A DNA stretch of 64,000 nucleotides, from contig NC_007925.1 of assembly GCF_000013745.1 (NCBI RefSeq), positions 4,774,001 to 4,838,000 of the forward strand. The letters are read 5' to 3'. The DNA is from Rhodopseudomonas_A palustris_F. Lineage in GTDB: Bacteria; Pseudomonadota; Alphaproteobacteria; Rhizobiales; Xanthobacteraceae. Below the pieces are notes generated by a model, which saw nothing but the letters and a program-made list of their open reading frames with translations, was not told where the DNA came from and made no database searches. The translations under genes and the position numbers were made by a program. This document shows positions 25,410 through 34,129 of this stretch, in pieces. Position 1 is the first letter of the stretch; every line of letters begins with the position of its first letter.

Positions 25410-27710
25410 TCAGAATTTAACGGTCAGCCTTGCGTTGAGCGAACGCCCCGGCCCCGCCACGTTGTAGCCGTAGGCCGTCGACGAGCCCATCATCGACACC
25501 ACCTTGTAATCCACCAGATCGGCGCCGCCGAGCGGCAGGTAGTAGTTGGTGTTGAACAGGTTGTCGACGCCGAGATCGAGCCGCACCGCGTCCCACTGAT
25601 AGCCGGTGCGTAGATTGACCAGCGCGTAGGCCGGCGTGGTCAACTCGTTGTGAACCTGGCTGACGTCGTCCTTGGCGCCGACCAGTTGCAGCTCGATGCT
25701 GTTATTCCAATTGCCGAGCGTGTGATCGAGCGCCAGCTTCGCGTTGATCGGCATCACGTGGTAGAGGTTGACGCCGTCGGTGCGCTCGCCGCGGACGTAG
25801 CCGAGCTGGCCGCGCAACACGCCGCGGCCGTACACCGGGCCGTCCCAGACCTGCAGCTTGCCGTCGAGATTGACGCCGTACAGATAGGCGTCGTGATTGG
25901 CGAACTGCAGGAACACGAAGTTGTTGGTCTTGGTCAGATTGGCCGCGGTACAGGCCGACGAGCCGCCGCGCACCGCGCAGCGGTCGACGTCGATGTAGTC
26001 CTGCACGTAGCTGTAATACGGCGTGACCCGGACCTCCCAGAACTTCTGCGCCGGATCGTGCCAGGCCGCGGTGAAGCTCGCGGTGTGGGCCTTTTCCGGC
26101 ACCAGATCGAGATTGCCGAGATAGCCGTTGCCGTCGCCGAACCAGCCGATCATCTTCATCGCCATCGCAGCCGACGACCAGGCATAGCGCTCGTACAGAT
26201 TGGGCGAGCGGGTCTTGCGGGCCAAACCCAGTTCGAACTGGCTGGTCAGGCCCGGCTCGTAGCGCAGCAGCGCCGAGCCGTCGAAATTGACGTCGGTCTT
26301 GGCGTGATCGCGGGCGTTGAACAGCGCGGCGTCGGTGCCGTACATCGCCATCGCGTTGTAGCCCTGGACGTCGCCGGTGTCGCTCCACACCACGTCGTTG
26401 CGCAGGCCGACCAGCGTGGTCCATTCGCGGTCCCAATGCCGCTCCCACTCGACGAACGTGCCGAGCCTGGAGCGATGGCCGTTGTTGATGTTGACGAAGG
26501 TGTTGGGGCCCATCATGCCGGCGGTCTTGGTCACCGGATCCCACCAGTCGTCGAGCTGGTTGTGATAGAATTCGTTGCCGACCCGCAGCAGATCGTGGCC
26601 GGACACCGCGAAGCTGGCCTTCAACTTGTAGCCGATATCGCTCGCCTTGGTGTCCATCGGCATCGATCCGGTCTTGTCCGGCGCGATGAAGCCCATGGTG
26701 TGCTGCACCTGGTGATAGAAGGCCGAGGCCTCGAACTGGCCCCAGTCGAACACGCCCTCGTAGCGGCCGTTGATGAAGGCACTCTGGTTGTAGACCATGT
26801 CCATGTATTGGTTGACGTAGCCCTGATACGGGATGAACTGGCCGCCGACCTGCACGGTGAACAGGTTTCCGAAGGTTTGCTTCGAGATGCTGAGCGCGTG
26901 GTTCTGGATTTCGTACAGCGTCGATTTGATCCTGGTGCCGTCGCCGGCCTTGTAGTCGGAGGCCTTGGCCCAGCCGCCGGTGTAGGTGACGCTGGTGTCG
27001 GCGTTGGCGACCGTGGCGATGGCGTCGACGCCGTAGCCGTTGCCGTTGCTGCGGAAGAAGCCCGATACCTGGCCGGTGGTCAGCCAGCCCGGGCCCTTGG
27101 CGAACAACGGCGGCGCGGTGGTGACATCGACCTTGGCGCCGATGTAATCGCCGCCGACGCTGACCGGGGCGACGCCGAGATAGGCCCGCATGTTGGCGAT
27201 CATGGTCGGATTGACGAACGACAACGGCGGATTCATCTCGTTCGGGCAGGCCGGGCTGATCAGCATCGAGTTGATCGCCACCTGGACGCGGTCGGCGCCG
27301 ACGCCGTTGATCGCCGGCAGGCTGGAGACGCCGCCGGCGCCCCAGGCCGCACCGCCCGGGATATCGGCGATCAAGGACGCCGAGTCGCTGGTGGAGAGGC
27401 TGCGCGAGGTCGCCGTGGCGGCGGAAATCGTCGTGGTGTCGGCCGGGACCACCGGGCCTTCCGAGATCGGCGCGGGCTCAGGCGCGACGACGGCGCGGCG
27501 CGGCGCGGCGGACCGCTGCGCCTGTCGATTGGGCTTCGGCTTGGCGCCTTCGACCACGATGGTCGGCATCGAGACGGCGTTCTGCGCCGCGGCGGGCACG
27601 GTGGTCACCGCTAGCAAACCGCTGGACAGCAGCACGGCGAAACCGGGCGACAGGATGGCACTGGTCGTGAGCAAAGCGCGGCGAGTGCCGGCGGGTGAGC
27701 TGGACAGCAT
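25410..27710 (-). CDS. TonB-dependent outer-membrane receptor, probable copper receptor
   Basis: Outer-membrane barrel that imports a ligand with energy from TonB. The 766-residue product has an export signal ending near AAAQ, a weak plug region, many alternating barrel strands, and a terminal aromatic residue (LTVKF). In the plug, C155PNEM159 is followed by NPPLSFVNP, and in the barrel H337TM339 occurs. CxxxM and HxM are the copper-binding motifs described for Pseudomonas OprC, and the spacing here is almost the same. A DUF2946 gene lies directly upstream on the same strand, a common partner of copper-related genes. Copper specificity is inference. Confidence 0.82.
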   Translation of the reverse strand: MLSSSPAGTRRALLTTSAILSPGFAVLLSSGLLAVTTVPAAAQNAVSMPTIVVEGAKPKPNRQAQRSAAPRRAVVAPEPAPISEGPVVPADTTTISAATATSRSLSTSDSASLIADIPGGAAWGAGGVSSLPAINGVGADRVQVAINSMLISPACPNEMNPPLSFVNPTMIANMRAYLGVAPVSVGGDYIGAKVDVTTAPPLFAKGPGWLTTGQVSGFFRSNGNGYGVDAIATVANADTSVTYTGGWAKASDYKAGDGTRIKSTLYEIQNHALSISKQTFGNLFTVQVGGQFIPYQGYVNQYMDMVYNQSAFINGRYEGVFDWGQFEASAFYHQVQHTMGFIAPDKTGSMPMDTKASDIGYKLKASFAVSGHDLLRVGNEFYHNQLDDWWDPVTKTAGMMGPNTFVNINNGHRSRLGTFVEWERHWDREWTTLVGLRNDVVWSDTGDVQGYNAMAMYGTDAALFNARDHAKTDVNFDGSALLRYEPGLTSQFELGLARKTRSPNLYERYAWSSAAMAMKMIGWFGDGNGYLGNLDLVPEKAHTASFTAAWHDPAQKFWEVRVTPYYSYVQDYIDVDRCAVRGGSSACTAANLTKTNNFVFLQFANHDAYLYGVNLDGKLQVWDGPVYGRGVLRGQLGYVRGERTDGVNLYHVMPINAKLALDHTLGNWNNSIELQLVGAKDDVSQVHNELTTPAYALVNLRTGYQWDAVRLDLGVDNLFNTNYYLPLGGADLVDYKVVSMMGSSTAYGYNVAGPGRSLNARLTVKF

Positions 27711-27878
27711 GATGAGGAACCAGGGGAGTTTGCAGGCGCGCCACAGCGCGTCACGGCCCGCGGGACGATGGTTTTTTGCGAAACTGCCCCACCAGCAAGG
27801 CGGGTCGGCTTCGCGCGGCGGCGATCAACGACCGAAGCCACGCGGCCGCGAGCGGCACATCGGCGTGGCGTTCGGGAG

Positions 27879-28406
27879 TTAGATCGCGGCGGGTGGCCCG
27901 CGGGCGGAATGCGCGGCGGCGGGTGCCGCGCGCGGCACCGCGGCGGACAGCCGCCAGGTCGGCGCGGCGTCGACGAAATTCGGCAGCGGGCCGATCGCCG
28001 GCAACGGCACCGGCGGCGCCAGGCTGTGGCCGATCACGCAGCCGATGCATTTGATGTGCGGCGCGACGCCGTGATCGCCGGAATCGGCGGGCGGGTGCGC
28101 AAATCCTGAATCGCACAGCGCCGACAGCGCCAGGGCGTCGGGCTGCTCGGCGCCGGCCACAGGTGCCGCCAACGCCAGCGTGGTCTGAAAGATCAGCGCG
28201 AAGGCGGTGAACCAGATCAGCGCCAGGCGGGCGGCGTGGCGGAGCGCGGCGGCGGATAAAGCGGCCGGTGCGGCGAGCGGGCGCAGCCGATCGAATCCAG
28301 CGACGCGCCGCGAGCCGGTGCGGCGCGTGCCGTTACGATCCTGCTGGCATTGCCGCCGCGTCGTGTTCAATCCCGCCCCCTGCCAATCGCCGGCGCCCCG
28401 AGACAT
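27879..28406 (-). CDS. DUF2946-like protein with CxxC motif
   Basis: Probably a membrane or exported protein of the DUF2946 type, often found with copper-linked TonB receptors. The 175-residue reading has one hydrophobic segment (about residues 60-80, LALIWFTAFALIFQTTLALAA). Conserved-looking His/Cys residues follow: ALCDSGF, HIKCIGCVIGH. The tail is Ala/Pro-rich. The N-terminal 40 residues are Arg-rich and may not be translated; no internal ATG exists, so a GTG or TTG start is possible. The 168-base gap to the receptor gene fits a shared transcript. Confidence 0.6.
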   Translation of the reverse strand: MSRGAGDWQGAGLNTTRRQCQQDRNGTRRTGSRRVAGFDRLRPLAAPAALSAAALRHAARLALIWFTAFALIFQTTLALAAPVAGAEQPDALALSALCDSGFAHPPADSGDHGVAPHIKCIGCVIGHSLAPPVPLPAIGPLPNFVDAAPTWRLSAAVPRAAPAAAHSARGPPAAI

Positions 28407-28548
28407 CCTAATGGGATGTTAACGCGGGCAGCAATCCACCATCCCCCGGACGGTTTCAAGGGGACCGCGGCAGAACAGAATGGAATGCTTTTAAGGTGGG
28501 GACGAAGAGGCGCTAATTGCGGGACACAGTCGAGCTTAAGGTGATGCT

Positions 28549-28673
28549 GTCATTCCGGGGCGCGAGCCGCGCCAGCGGCGAGCGAGCCCGGAATCTTGCG
28601 GTCAGGCGGCCGCCCTCGCCGTGCGGCGAGATTCCGGGTTCGCTCGAGCTTCGCTCTCGCGCCCCGGAATGAC
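28549..28673. repeat. Dispersed palindromic repeat GTCATTCCGG...GGAATGAC (copy 3)
   Basis: Family of 13323-13434. The surrounding gap 28407-28714 holds no gene; a second candidate palindrome inside this copy is TCTTGCGG...CCGGAATGACG. Confidence 0.8.
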
Positions 28674-28714
28674 GCACTTTTGGTTGCAAAGCGCATCCAC
28701 GACTGTGTCACCAG

Positions 28715-29077
28715 CTACTCCGCCGCGGCGGCTTTTCGCTGCGCGAACTGGTCGAACGCCTCGACCGCCTGCGCCGCATACATCACGCTGGGGCCGGCGC
28801 CCATGTAGATCGCCATGCCCATGGTTTCCATCACCTCGTCGCGGCTGGCGCCGTGCTTCACCGCAGCTTCGGCGTGAAAGCCGATGCAGCCGTCGCAGCG
28901 GGTGGCGACCGCGATCGCCAGCGCGATCAATTCCTTGGTCTTGGTGTCGAGCGCGTTGGCTTTCAGCGCCGCCTGGGCGATGGCCGCAAAGCCCTTCATC
29001 ACCTCGGGCGCGCCGCCGCGCACTTCCTTGAGTGCGACCGAGAGTTCGCCGGTCACATCGATCCAGTTCTTATGCAT
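28715..29077 (-). CDS. Carboxymuconolactone decarboxylase / AhpD-like protein
   Basis: Alkylhydroperoxidase-like small helical protein. The 120-residue product has the AhpD core ELIALAIAVATRCDGCIGFHAEAAVKHGAS, with both redox cysteines (CDGC) and the following His, so it is likely a thiol peroxidase-type enzyme rather than a true lactone decarboxylase. It may be co-transcribed with the DUF2892 and Crp/Fnr genes upstream on the same strand, although a repeat element intervenes. Confidence 0.85.
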   Translation of the reverse strand: MHKNWIDVTGELSVALKEVRGGAPEVMKGFAAIAQAALKANALDTKTKELIALAIAVATRCDGCIGFHAEAAVKHGASRDEVMETMGMAIYMGAGPSVMYAAQAVEAFDQFAQRKAAAAE

Positions 29078-29141
29078 GCAAGTGTTCCTGACAAAAGGTG
29101 ACGATCGTGTTCAGCCATACCAGAATGTCGCCGCTTTCGGC

Positions 29142-29281
29142 GCCGTGTCCCGGACGCGGTGCAGCGCGCAGCGCTGCGTCGTAAGCCGGGACCGTTACGA
29201 CGGCAACATCGGTCACGGCCCCGGCTCCGCAGCGCACCACGCCGCAAGAGCGGCGCGCTGTGCTGCGTCCGGGGCACGCTC
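29142..29281. repeat. Dispersed repeat, CGTCCGGGACACG family
   Basis: GTGTCCCGGACGCGGTGCAG at the left, a GGGACCGTTACG core, and CGTCCGGGGCACGCT at the right; same family as 3545-3682. Confidence 0.65.
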
Positions 29282-29317
29282 GATTGGAGCGCTGGCCCGA
29301 GTGGCGGGCGGCAGTGC

Positions 29318-29509
29318 TCAGACCTTCTTCGCCGGGCAGGTGTTGAGACCGAACAGCGTGTAGGCCGGGCAGAAGCCCAGCGCGGCGGTGAGCAGCGGCA
29401 CCACGCCGATCCAGGCCCAGATCGGTCCGCCGGTCAGCGCCCAGCCGATCAACGCCAGGCCGACAATGGCGCGCAGCGCGCGATCGATCATTCCAACATT
29501 CGTGCTCAT
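29318..29509 (-). CDS. DUF2892 small membrane protein
   Basis: Short inner-membrane protein of the DUF2892 family, often near sulfur or redox genes. The 63-residue product starts MSTNVGMIDRALRAIVG, has two hydrophobic helices, and ends with the family signature CPAYTLFGLNTCPAKK. AGGAGG lies six bases before the ATG at 29509. It is 68 bases downstream of a Crp/Fnr regulator gene on the same strand. Confidence 0.88.
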   Translation of the reverse strand: MSTNVGMIDRALRAIVGLALIGWALTGGPIWAWIGVVPLLTAALGFCPAYTLFGLNTCPAKKV

Positions 29510-29577
29510 GATTTCCTCCTGATTGAGAACCAATGCAGCAAAGATAGGATGCAGCGCGGCCGCGGTCTGTGATCAAG

Positions 29578-30252
29578 TCACCGTGCCGGCTGCGCCGCGG
29601 CGCGCAGCGGGGCGGCGTTGCGCAATTCCACCCGGCCGCGGCCGAGGCTGACCCAGCCGCGCTTCTCGAAGCACTTCAGCTGCCGGCTGACCACCTCGCG
29701 GGCGCTGCCGATTTCGGCGGCGAGCTGCTGGTGGGTGATCGAGACGTCGCGCCCGTTGGCGGCCAGCGCCAACAGCCGCGCCGCCAGCCGCGACTCGATC
29801 GATTCGAACGCGACCTGCTGGATCACCCGCATCAGATCCGCCATCCGCGCCGCCTGGGCGTTGAATACGAAGCTGCGAAACCGCGCCGAGCGCCCGATCA
29901 GATCGTGAAAGGTCGCCGCCGGCAGCCCGATCGCGTGCACCGGCGTCTCGGTGACCGCGAAGGCGCTGTAGGCGGTGTCGGCGAGCAGTGCCAGCGTGGT
30001 CAGGATGCACATGCTGCCGGGACCGAGCCGGTACAGCACGATCTCGTTGCCGTCGGCGTCGAGCTGATAGACCCGCACCTGGCCTTCGCACACCATGATG
30101 AAATAGCCGCACGGCTGCTCCGGCGCGAACACCGTGGCGCCGGCCGGCAGCTGCATCGCCACCGCGCCGCCGATCAGCGGCGCGCTCTCGCTCGGCGCCA
30201 AATCCGCCAGCGGCGGAAAACGCTGCAACCAGTCGAGGTCTGACAGATCCAT
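29578..30252 (-). CDS. Crp/Fnr-family transcriptional regulator
   Basis: DNA-binding regulator with an N-terminal cyclic-nucleotide-type sensing fold (residues about 15-130, CGYFIMVCEGQVRVYQL...IVLYRLGPGSMCILTT) and a C-terminal winged helix (SITHQQLAAEIGSAREVVSRQLKCFEKRGWV). No N-terminal Cys cluster of the FNR iron-sulfur type is present, so the signal is unknown. The 224-residue product starts at the ATG at 30252; a TTG two codons earlier is possible. It probably controls the DUF2892 and AhpD-like genes next to it (inference). Confidence 0.88.
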   Translation of the reverse strand: MDLSDLDWLQRFPPLADLAPSESAPLIGGAVAMQLPAGATVFAPEQPCGYFIMVCEGQVRVYQLDADGNEIVLYRLGPGSMCILTTLALLADTAYSAFAVTETPVHAIGLPAATFHDLIGRSARFRSFVFNAQAARMADLMRVIQQVAFESIESRLAARLLALAANGRDVSITHQQLAAEIGSAREVVSRQLKCFEKRGWVSLGRGRVELRNAAPLRAAAQPAR

Positions 30253-30441
30253 TCGCAACGGCCGATTTCTTCAAATCCCCGCACCCGCCGCACGGCGCCA
30301 CGGGGCGCATCACCGTGCGATTCAGGCGGCGGAACGCCGCCGGAGTCAAGCCGCGCCGGCCGGCCCCCGCCGCGGCGCCGCAATGTTGGGCGCGACGTTC
30401 CATCAAGCGTTTGTTATCCTGTGCGAAACGGACCACTCTCA

Positions 30442-30585
30442 ATGGCGGACGGGCGAATGGGCAATGGGTTGCGACGATGGTTGGAGGCCCACGATCTGCT
30501 GGCGATCGTGATCGGCGTGCTGGGCGCGATTTCGCTGCTCGCCACGCTATTGGTCGTCGGCGGCTACCTGCTGGTAACGCGCTGA
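30442..30585 (+). CDS. Putative 47-residue single-helix membrane protein
   Basis: A short frame (ATG at 30442, or Met6 at 30457) encodes a basic N-terminus (GLRRWLEAHD) and one strong membrane helix (LLAIVIGVLGAISLLATLLVVGGYLLV), ending TR before the stop. Its charge distribution suggests an N-in orientation. It ends 37 bases before the protease-like gene in the same direction. There is no homology evidence and the ribosome binding site is weak. Confidence 0.4.
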   Translation: MADGRMGNGLRRWLEAHDLLAIVIGVLGAISLLATLLVVGGYLLVTR

Positions 30586-30622
30586 ACGACGACTATCTTT
30601 AAGTCGAAGTGGGAGAGCCGCG

Positions 30623-31594
30623 ATGCCATCATTGACCGCATGGAAAGTCCCCGCCTCGGCGCAGCCGCGCGCCGAGGATTACAGCTTCGACCTCGACCAC
30701 GTGCTGACTTCGGTGGTCGGCCTGCATTCGATCATCCCCGGTGACGCCTTCACCGCCGACACGCTCGGCGTCGAACGCGCCGGCAACGGCGTGGTGATCG
30801 ATCACGGCCTGGTGCTGACCATCGGCTATCTGATCACCGAGGCGGAGACGGTGTGGCTGCATCTCGGCGACGGCCGCATCGTCGAGGGCCACGCGCTCGG
30901 CTTCGACCAGGATTCCGGCTTCGGCCTGGTGCAGGCGCTGGGCGAGCTCGATATCGATCCGATGCCGATCGGCAGTTCGGCGGCGGCCTCGGTCGGCGAC
31001 CGCGTGGTGGTCGGCGGCGTCGGCGGCCGCGAACGCTCGGTCGCGGCGCAGATCGCCGCCAAGCAGACCTTCGCGGGCTATTGGGAATATCTGCTGGACG
31101 AGGCGATCTTCACCGCGCCGGCGCATCCGAACTGGGGCGGCGCGGCGATGATCTCGGAGGCCGGCGAATTGATCGGGATCGGCTCGCTGCAGATCGAGCG
31201 CGAGCATTCCGGCCGCGACGAACATCTCAACATGATCGTGCCGATCGACCTGCTGAAGCCGATCCTGGAGGATCTGCGCAAATTCGGCCGGGTCAACGTC
31301 GCCCCACGGCCCTGGCTCGGGCTGTATTCCGCCGAGATCGAGGACAAGATCGTGGTGGTGGGGATCGCGCCGAAGGGCCCGGCGGCGCGCGCCGAACTGA
31401 AGACCGGCGACGTCATCCTGGCGGTGCGCGGCGAGAAGGTGTCGAGTTCGGAGGAATTCTATCGCAAATATTGGGCGCTCGGCACCGCGGGCGTCGACGT
31501 GCCGCTGACGCTGTACCGCGGCGGCGATACTTTCGATGTCGAACTGGTGTCCTCGGACCGCAACAAGTTTTTGAAGAAACCGCGGATGCATTAG
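30623..31594 (+). CDS. HtrA-like S1C/PDZ protein lacking the catalytic triad
   Basis: Trypsin-fold plus PDZ protein resembling DegP/HtrA. Residues about 48-220 follow the protease fold and about 230-312 form a PDZ domain (PWLGLYSAE...VGIAPKGPAARAELKTGDVILAVRG). At the three catalytic positions Tyr69 replaces His (LTIGYLI), Gly99 replaces Asp (DSGFGLV) and Trp171 replaces Ser (PNWGGA). It should therefore bind rather than cut. No clear signal peptide is seen, which suggests a cytoplasmic or atypically exported protein. GGGAGAG lies ahead of the ATG. Confidence 0.85.
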   Translation: MPSLTAWKVPASAQPRAEDYSFDLDHVLTSVVGLHSIIPGDAFTADTLGVERAGNGVVIDHGLVLTIGYLITEAETVWLHLGDGRIVEGHALGFDQDSGFGLVQALGELDIDPMPIGSSAAASVGDRVVVGGVGGRERSVAAQIAAKQTFAGYWEYLLDEAIFTAPAHPNWGGAAMISEAGELIGIGSLQIEREHSGRDEHLNMIVPIDLLKPILEDLRKFGRVNVAPRPWLGLYSAEIEDKIVVVGIAPKGPAARAELKTGDVILAVRGEKVSSSEEFYRKYWALGTAGVDVPLTLYRGGDTFDVELVSSDRNKFLKKPRMH

Positions 31595-31601
31595 CAAAGT
31601 C

Positions 31602-31714
31602 GTCATTCCGGATTGCGAGTTCGTCAGAACGAGCAAGTCCGGAATCCATAACCCCTGCGGTGATTATGGATTCCGGGCTCGCTCGCAGCTTCGCTGCTCG
31701 CGCCCCGGAATGAC
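31602..31714. repeat. Dispersed palindromic repeat GTCATTCCGG...GGAATGAC (copy 4)
   Basis: Family of 13323-13434; begins eight bases after the stop of the protease-like gene and may act as an mRNA 3' hairpin. Confidence 0.85.
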
Positions 31715-31777
31715 GGGCGACGATGGGGGCACGCATCGCTCGACACAAAACATCGTCGGTGTCGGTCTCGCCGCGCG

Positions 31778-32761
31778 CTACTCCCGCGGCAGCGCGGCGC
31801 GGCGCAGGCGGTCGTTGATGGCTTCGCCGAGCCCATGCCGCGGCACCGGCATCACCGCGATGCCGCTGGCGCCCTTGGCGTCGAGCGCGCGCAGATAACC
31901 GAACAGATTGGCGGCGGCTTCCGCCAAATCGCCCTGCTCCGACAGGTTCATCACCACGGTCGTCGCATCGACGCCCGGCAACGCTGCCGCGCCGAACGCC
32001 AGCAGCGCCTCGCCGGGCTCGACATGCGTCGCTTCCAGCCGCACTTTCGTCCGCGGCGCGTAATGCGAGGCCAACATGCCGGGCGCCAGCGGCCGCGTCG
32101 GATCGGCGGCCACGGGCTGCGCCAACGCGCGGCCGAGCACGGCCTCGATCTTTTCGCGCGGCAGACCACCGGGCCGCAGCAGTACCGGCTGGTCGAAACA
32201 CGCAACAATCGTCGATTCGACGCCGACCGACACCGGCCCGCCATTGACGATCAGCTGGATGCGGCCGTCGAGGTCGACATGCACATGCGCCGCCGTGGTC
32301 GGCGAGACGTGGCCGGAGCGATTCGCCGACGGCGCCACCACCGCGCCGCCGAAGCCGCGCAGAATAGCTTGCGCCACCGGATGAAGCGGCACCCGAATCG
32401 CAACGGTGTCGAGTCCGGCGGTGGCGAGATCGGCCACCGGGCAATGCTCGGCCTTCGGCACCACCAGGGTCAGCGGCCCCGGCCAGAACGAAGCGGCGAG
32501 CCGCCGGGCATCGCCGTCGAATCGGCCGATCCGCTCCGCCGCCGCCAGATCCGCCACATGGGCGATCAACGGATTGAACGACGGCCGGCCCTTGGCCTGA
32601 TACAGCCGCGCGATCGCCGCCGCATTGCCCGCGTCGCAGCCGAGCCCGTAGACCGTCTCGGTCGGAAACGCCACCAAGCCGCCGTCCCGCAGGCATTTCA
32701 CGGCTTTCGCCACGCCATCTTCGCCGGCGGCGACGATCGGCGTCGCAAGGTCCAGTTTCAT
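31778..32761 (-). CDS. L-threonylcarbamoyladenylate synthase (Sua5/YwlC type)
   Basis: Makes threonylcarbamoyl-AMP, the first step of t6A modification at tRNA position 37. The 327-residue product has the YrdC domain (PTETVYGLGCDA, KGRPSFNPLIAH, SANRSGHVSPT) in residues 1-205. The Sua5 C-terminal domain follows after the GMLASHYAPRTKV hinge. This length marks the Sua5 form rather than the short TsaC form. It is divergent from the tRNA-Pro gene. Confidence 0.93.
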   Translation of the reverse strand: MKLDLATPIVAAGEDGVAKAVKCLRDGGLVAFPTETVYGLGCDAGNAAAIARLYQAKGRPSFNPLIAHVADLAAAERIGRFDGDARRLAASFWPGPLTLVVPKAEHCPVADLATAGLDTVAIRVPLHPVAQAILRGFGGAVVAPSANRSGHVSPTTAAHVHVDLDGRIQLIVNGGPVSVGVESTIVACFDQPVLLRPGGLPREKIEAVLGRALAQPVAADPTRPLAPGMLASHYAPRTKVRLEATHVEPGEALLAFGAAALPGVDATTVVMNLSEQGDLAEAAANLFGYLRALDAKGASGIAVMPVPRHGLGEAINDRLRRAALPRE

Positions 32762-32828
32762 CTAAATTCCAATCCTCAATTCGCCTCCTTGCGGAGTGCG
32801 AAACCCTTGGCTATAAGCCGGCCATTGT

Positions 32829-32905
32829 CGGAGTGTGGCTCAGCCCGGTAGAGCACTGCGTTCGGGACGCAGGGGTCGCAGGTTCGAATCCTGCCACTCC
32901 GACCA
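32829..32905 (+). tRNA. tRNA-Pro (CGG anticodon)
   Basis: A full cloverleaf of 77 bases with encoded CCA: acceptor CGGAGTG/CACTCCG, the D-arm, anticodon stem CTGCG/CGCAG around TTCGGGA (anticodon CGG), and T-arm GCAGG TTCGAAT CCTGC. Its 3' 47 bases recur at 37619-37665, showing that this gene is the attachment site of a genomic island. Confidence 0.97.
32859..32905. other. Island attachment site, left (attL, within tRNA-Pro)
   Basis: 47 bases from the anticodon loop to the CCA end that are repeated exactly at 37619-37665. Insertion at this point leaves the tRNA intact. Confidence 0.93.
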
Positions 32906-33004
32906 ATATTTCATTACGCTTTTGCCTTCTATTGCGAGCGTGCTCAAGGCTACCACCGTTTCGACCACCCAACCGCTCCGAGTTTTTGTCGCAATAGCGA
33001 TTGC

Positions 33005-33310
33005 GGCGGTCTGCATCTAATCGGGATGGTGGTGGCCGCAATTCTCCTGAAGCACCTCGACGACATTCCTAGGAAACCAGCAGCTTCCAAGAGCGGCGCG
33101 CCGCGCGGCATGAGCCACGTGGCCGCTGTTTGACGCAATGTGTGCGGACTTACCTCGCCGGGCAATCCCGCGAGGCGCACGCCGCTCGCGAAGCCTTTCT
33201 TAACCGAACCGATTGGCTTTCCATTGTACAACACTAAACATTGGGCAATCAGATTTCGACGTTTCCACCGTCGCATGTGAGCCAAAAGCCGAGGTGGTAT
33301 TGAAGCGGGC
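33005..33310 (-). pseudogene. Tyrosine-recombinase integrase remnant
   Basis: Only the C-terminal catalytic part survives: AHMRRWKRRNLIAQC, NGKPIGSVKKGFASGVRLAGLP, and SPHTLRQTAATWLM with the HxxR box, then EAAGFLGMS. After that the frame is lost. A shifted frame reads VEVLQENCGHHHPD followed by a stop, so the expected catalytic Tyr before GHHHPD is Cys and the protein end is cut. The N-terminal half is missing. It points at the tRNA end of the island, as is normal for such integrases. Confidence 0.8.
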
Positions 33311-33380
33311 GTCTGGCGTTTCTTTGTGCGCCTTTCGTCCGATCGCCTGGCGAAAACGATTCCACGTTCGAGATCGACGT

Positions 33381-33566
33381 ATGAAAGCCATGCAACACCA
33401 AGGCCAAATGATCGCCTTCGCGCGAAAATTTCGCCGCAGGACTCCGAGAGGCGGGCGTCGATCGCTCCGGGCTGTTGCTGGCGAGCTTGCCCGAAATGGC
33501 TACGTTAGTCAGGCAGGAAACCCCTTTACTGCAATAGCCGTCGCCCGCATGCTCGGCCAGTTGTGA
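33381..33566 (+). pseudogene. Possible serine-recombinase fragment
   Basis: A 61-residue frame reads GRRSLRAVAGELARNGYVSQAGNPFTAIAVARML, a pattern seen in the recombinase linker region of large serine recombinases (SLR.IA.EL...G). Catalytic parts are absent. It may be a stand-alone small protein of island DNA; the assignment is tentative. Confidence 0.4.
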
Positions 33567-33579
33567 GCGAACGGGAAAC

Positions 33580-33982
33580 GACGCCGTTGTTGAGATCCGC
33601 TATCAGTTTATCAATTCCAACAGAGAAGCAACATTCTCATATGGTCACTACGCGCCACTCCTGGCTATTCAATGACGTCTGCAGCAGCGGTATCACGGCC
33701 GATTGTTCGAGATATTTTTGCTTCCAAAAATTGGACATTGCTTGACGGGAGGCGTCGGCGACGACACGAATGACCATGCCAATAACAGCCATGCACAAAA
33801 ATTTCCGTCCGGTAGCCGGGCAGAATCAAGTCCGGATGTCCAGGAAGATTGGATCGATGAAGTCTGAAGCGATAACCCGCTGCGTGAAGTGCCCTTCGAA
33901 CAGCGATCTCGGGCTTTGTATTCTTGTTGTTGACTGCCGCCATGATCCGAGATCGGACCGCAGGAGAAACGTTGTCTGTCAT
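33580..33982 (-). pseudogene. vsr: Very short patch repair endonuclease Vsr, C-terminus broken
   Basis: Vsr nicks T:G mismatches that arise from deaminated 5-methylcytosine. The frame from the ATG at 33982 is normal through SPAVRSRIMAAVNNKNTKPE, LPGHPDLILP (metal-binding Asp) and FVHGCYWHGHSC. It then stops at 33665 after DTAAADVIE. The rest of the family C-terminus is found in another frame (LNSQEWRVVTI, then ECC and GIDKLIADL), with a TGA where a TGG Trp codon is expected. At least one frameshift and one nonsense change are present, so it is probably inactive. It is divergent from the ATPase-methylase unit. Confidence 0.75.
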
Positions 33983-34129
33983 GGGCGCGCCTCCGCTCAT
34001 TTAGCTCGCAAACGACATTCGAGCACGGGCGGCAACCAAGCAGGCTGTTGTCATAGGCACCTCCAGCGACTTCCACGCCTGGTTACATATCACTAAGATC
34101 GCTACAGGCAAGCGATCAAGGAGGTGGGC

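Noticed and set aside
29510..29577. An FNR box ahead of the DUF2892 gene
   Set aside because: Only half-site fragments (TTGATC) were seen; no TTGAT-N4-ATCAA palindrome.
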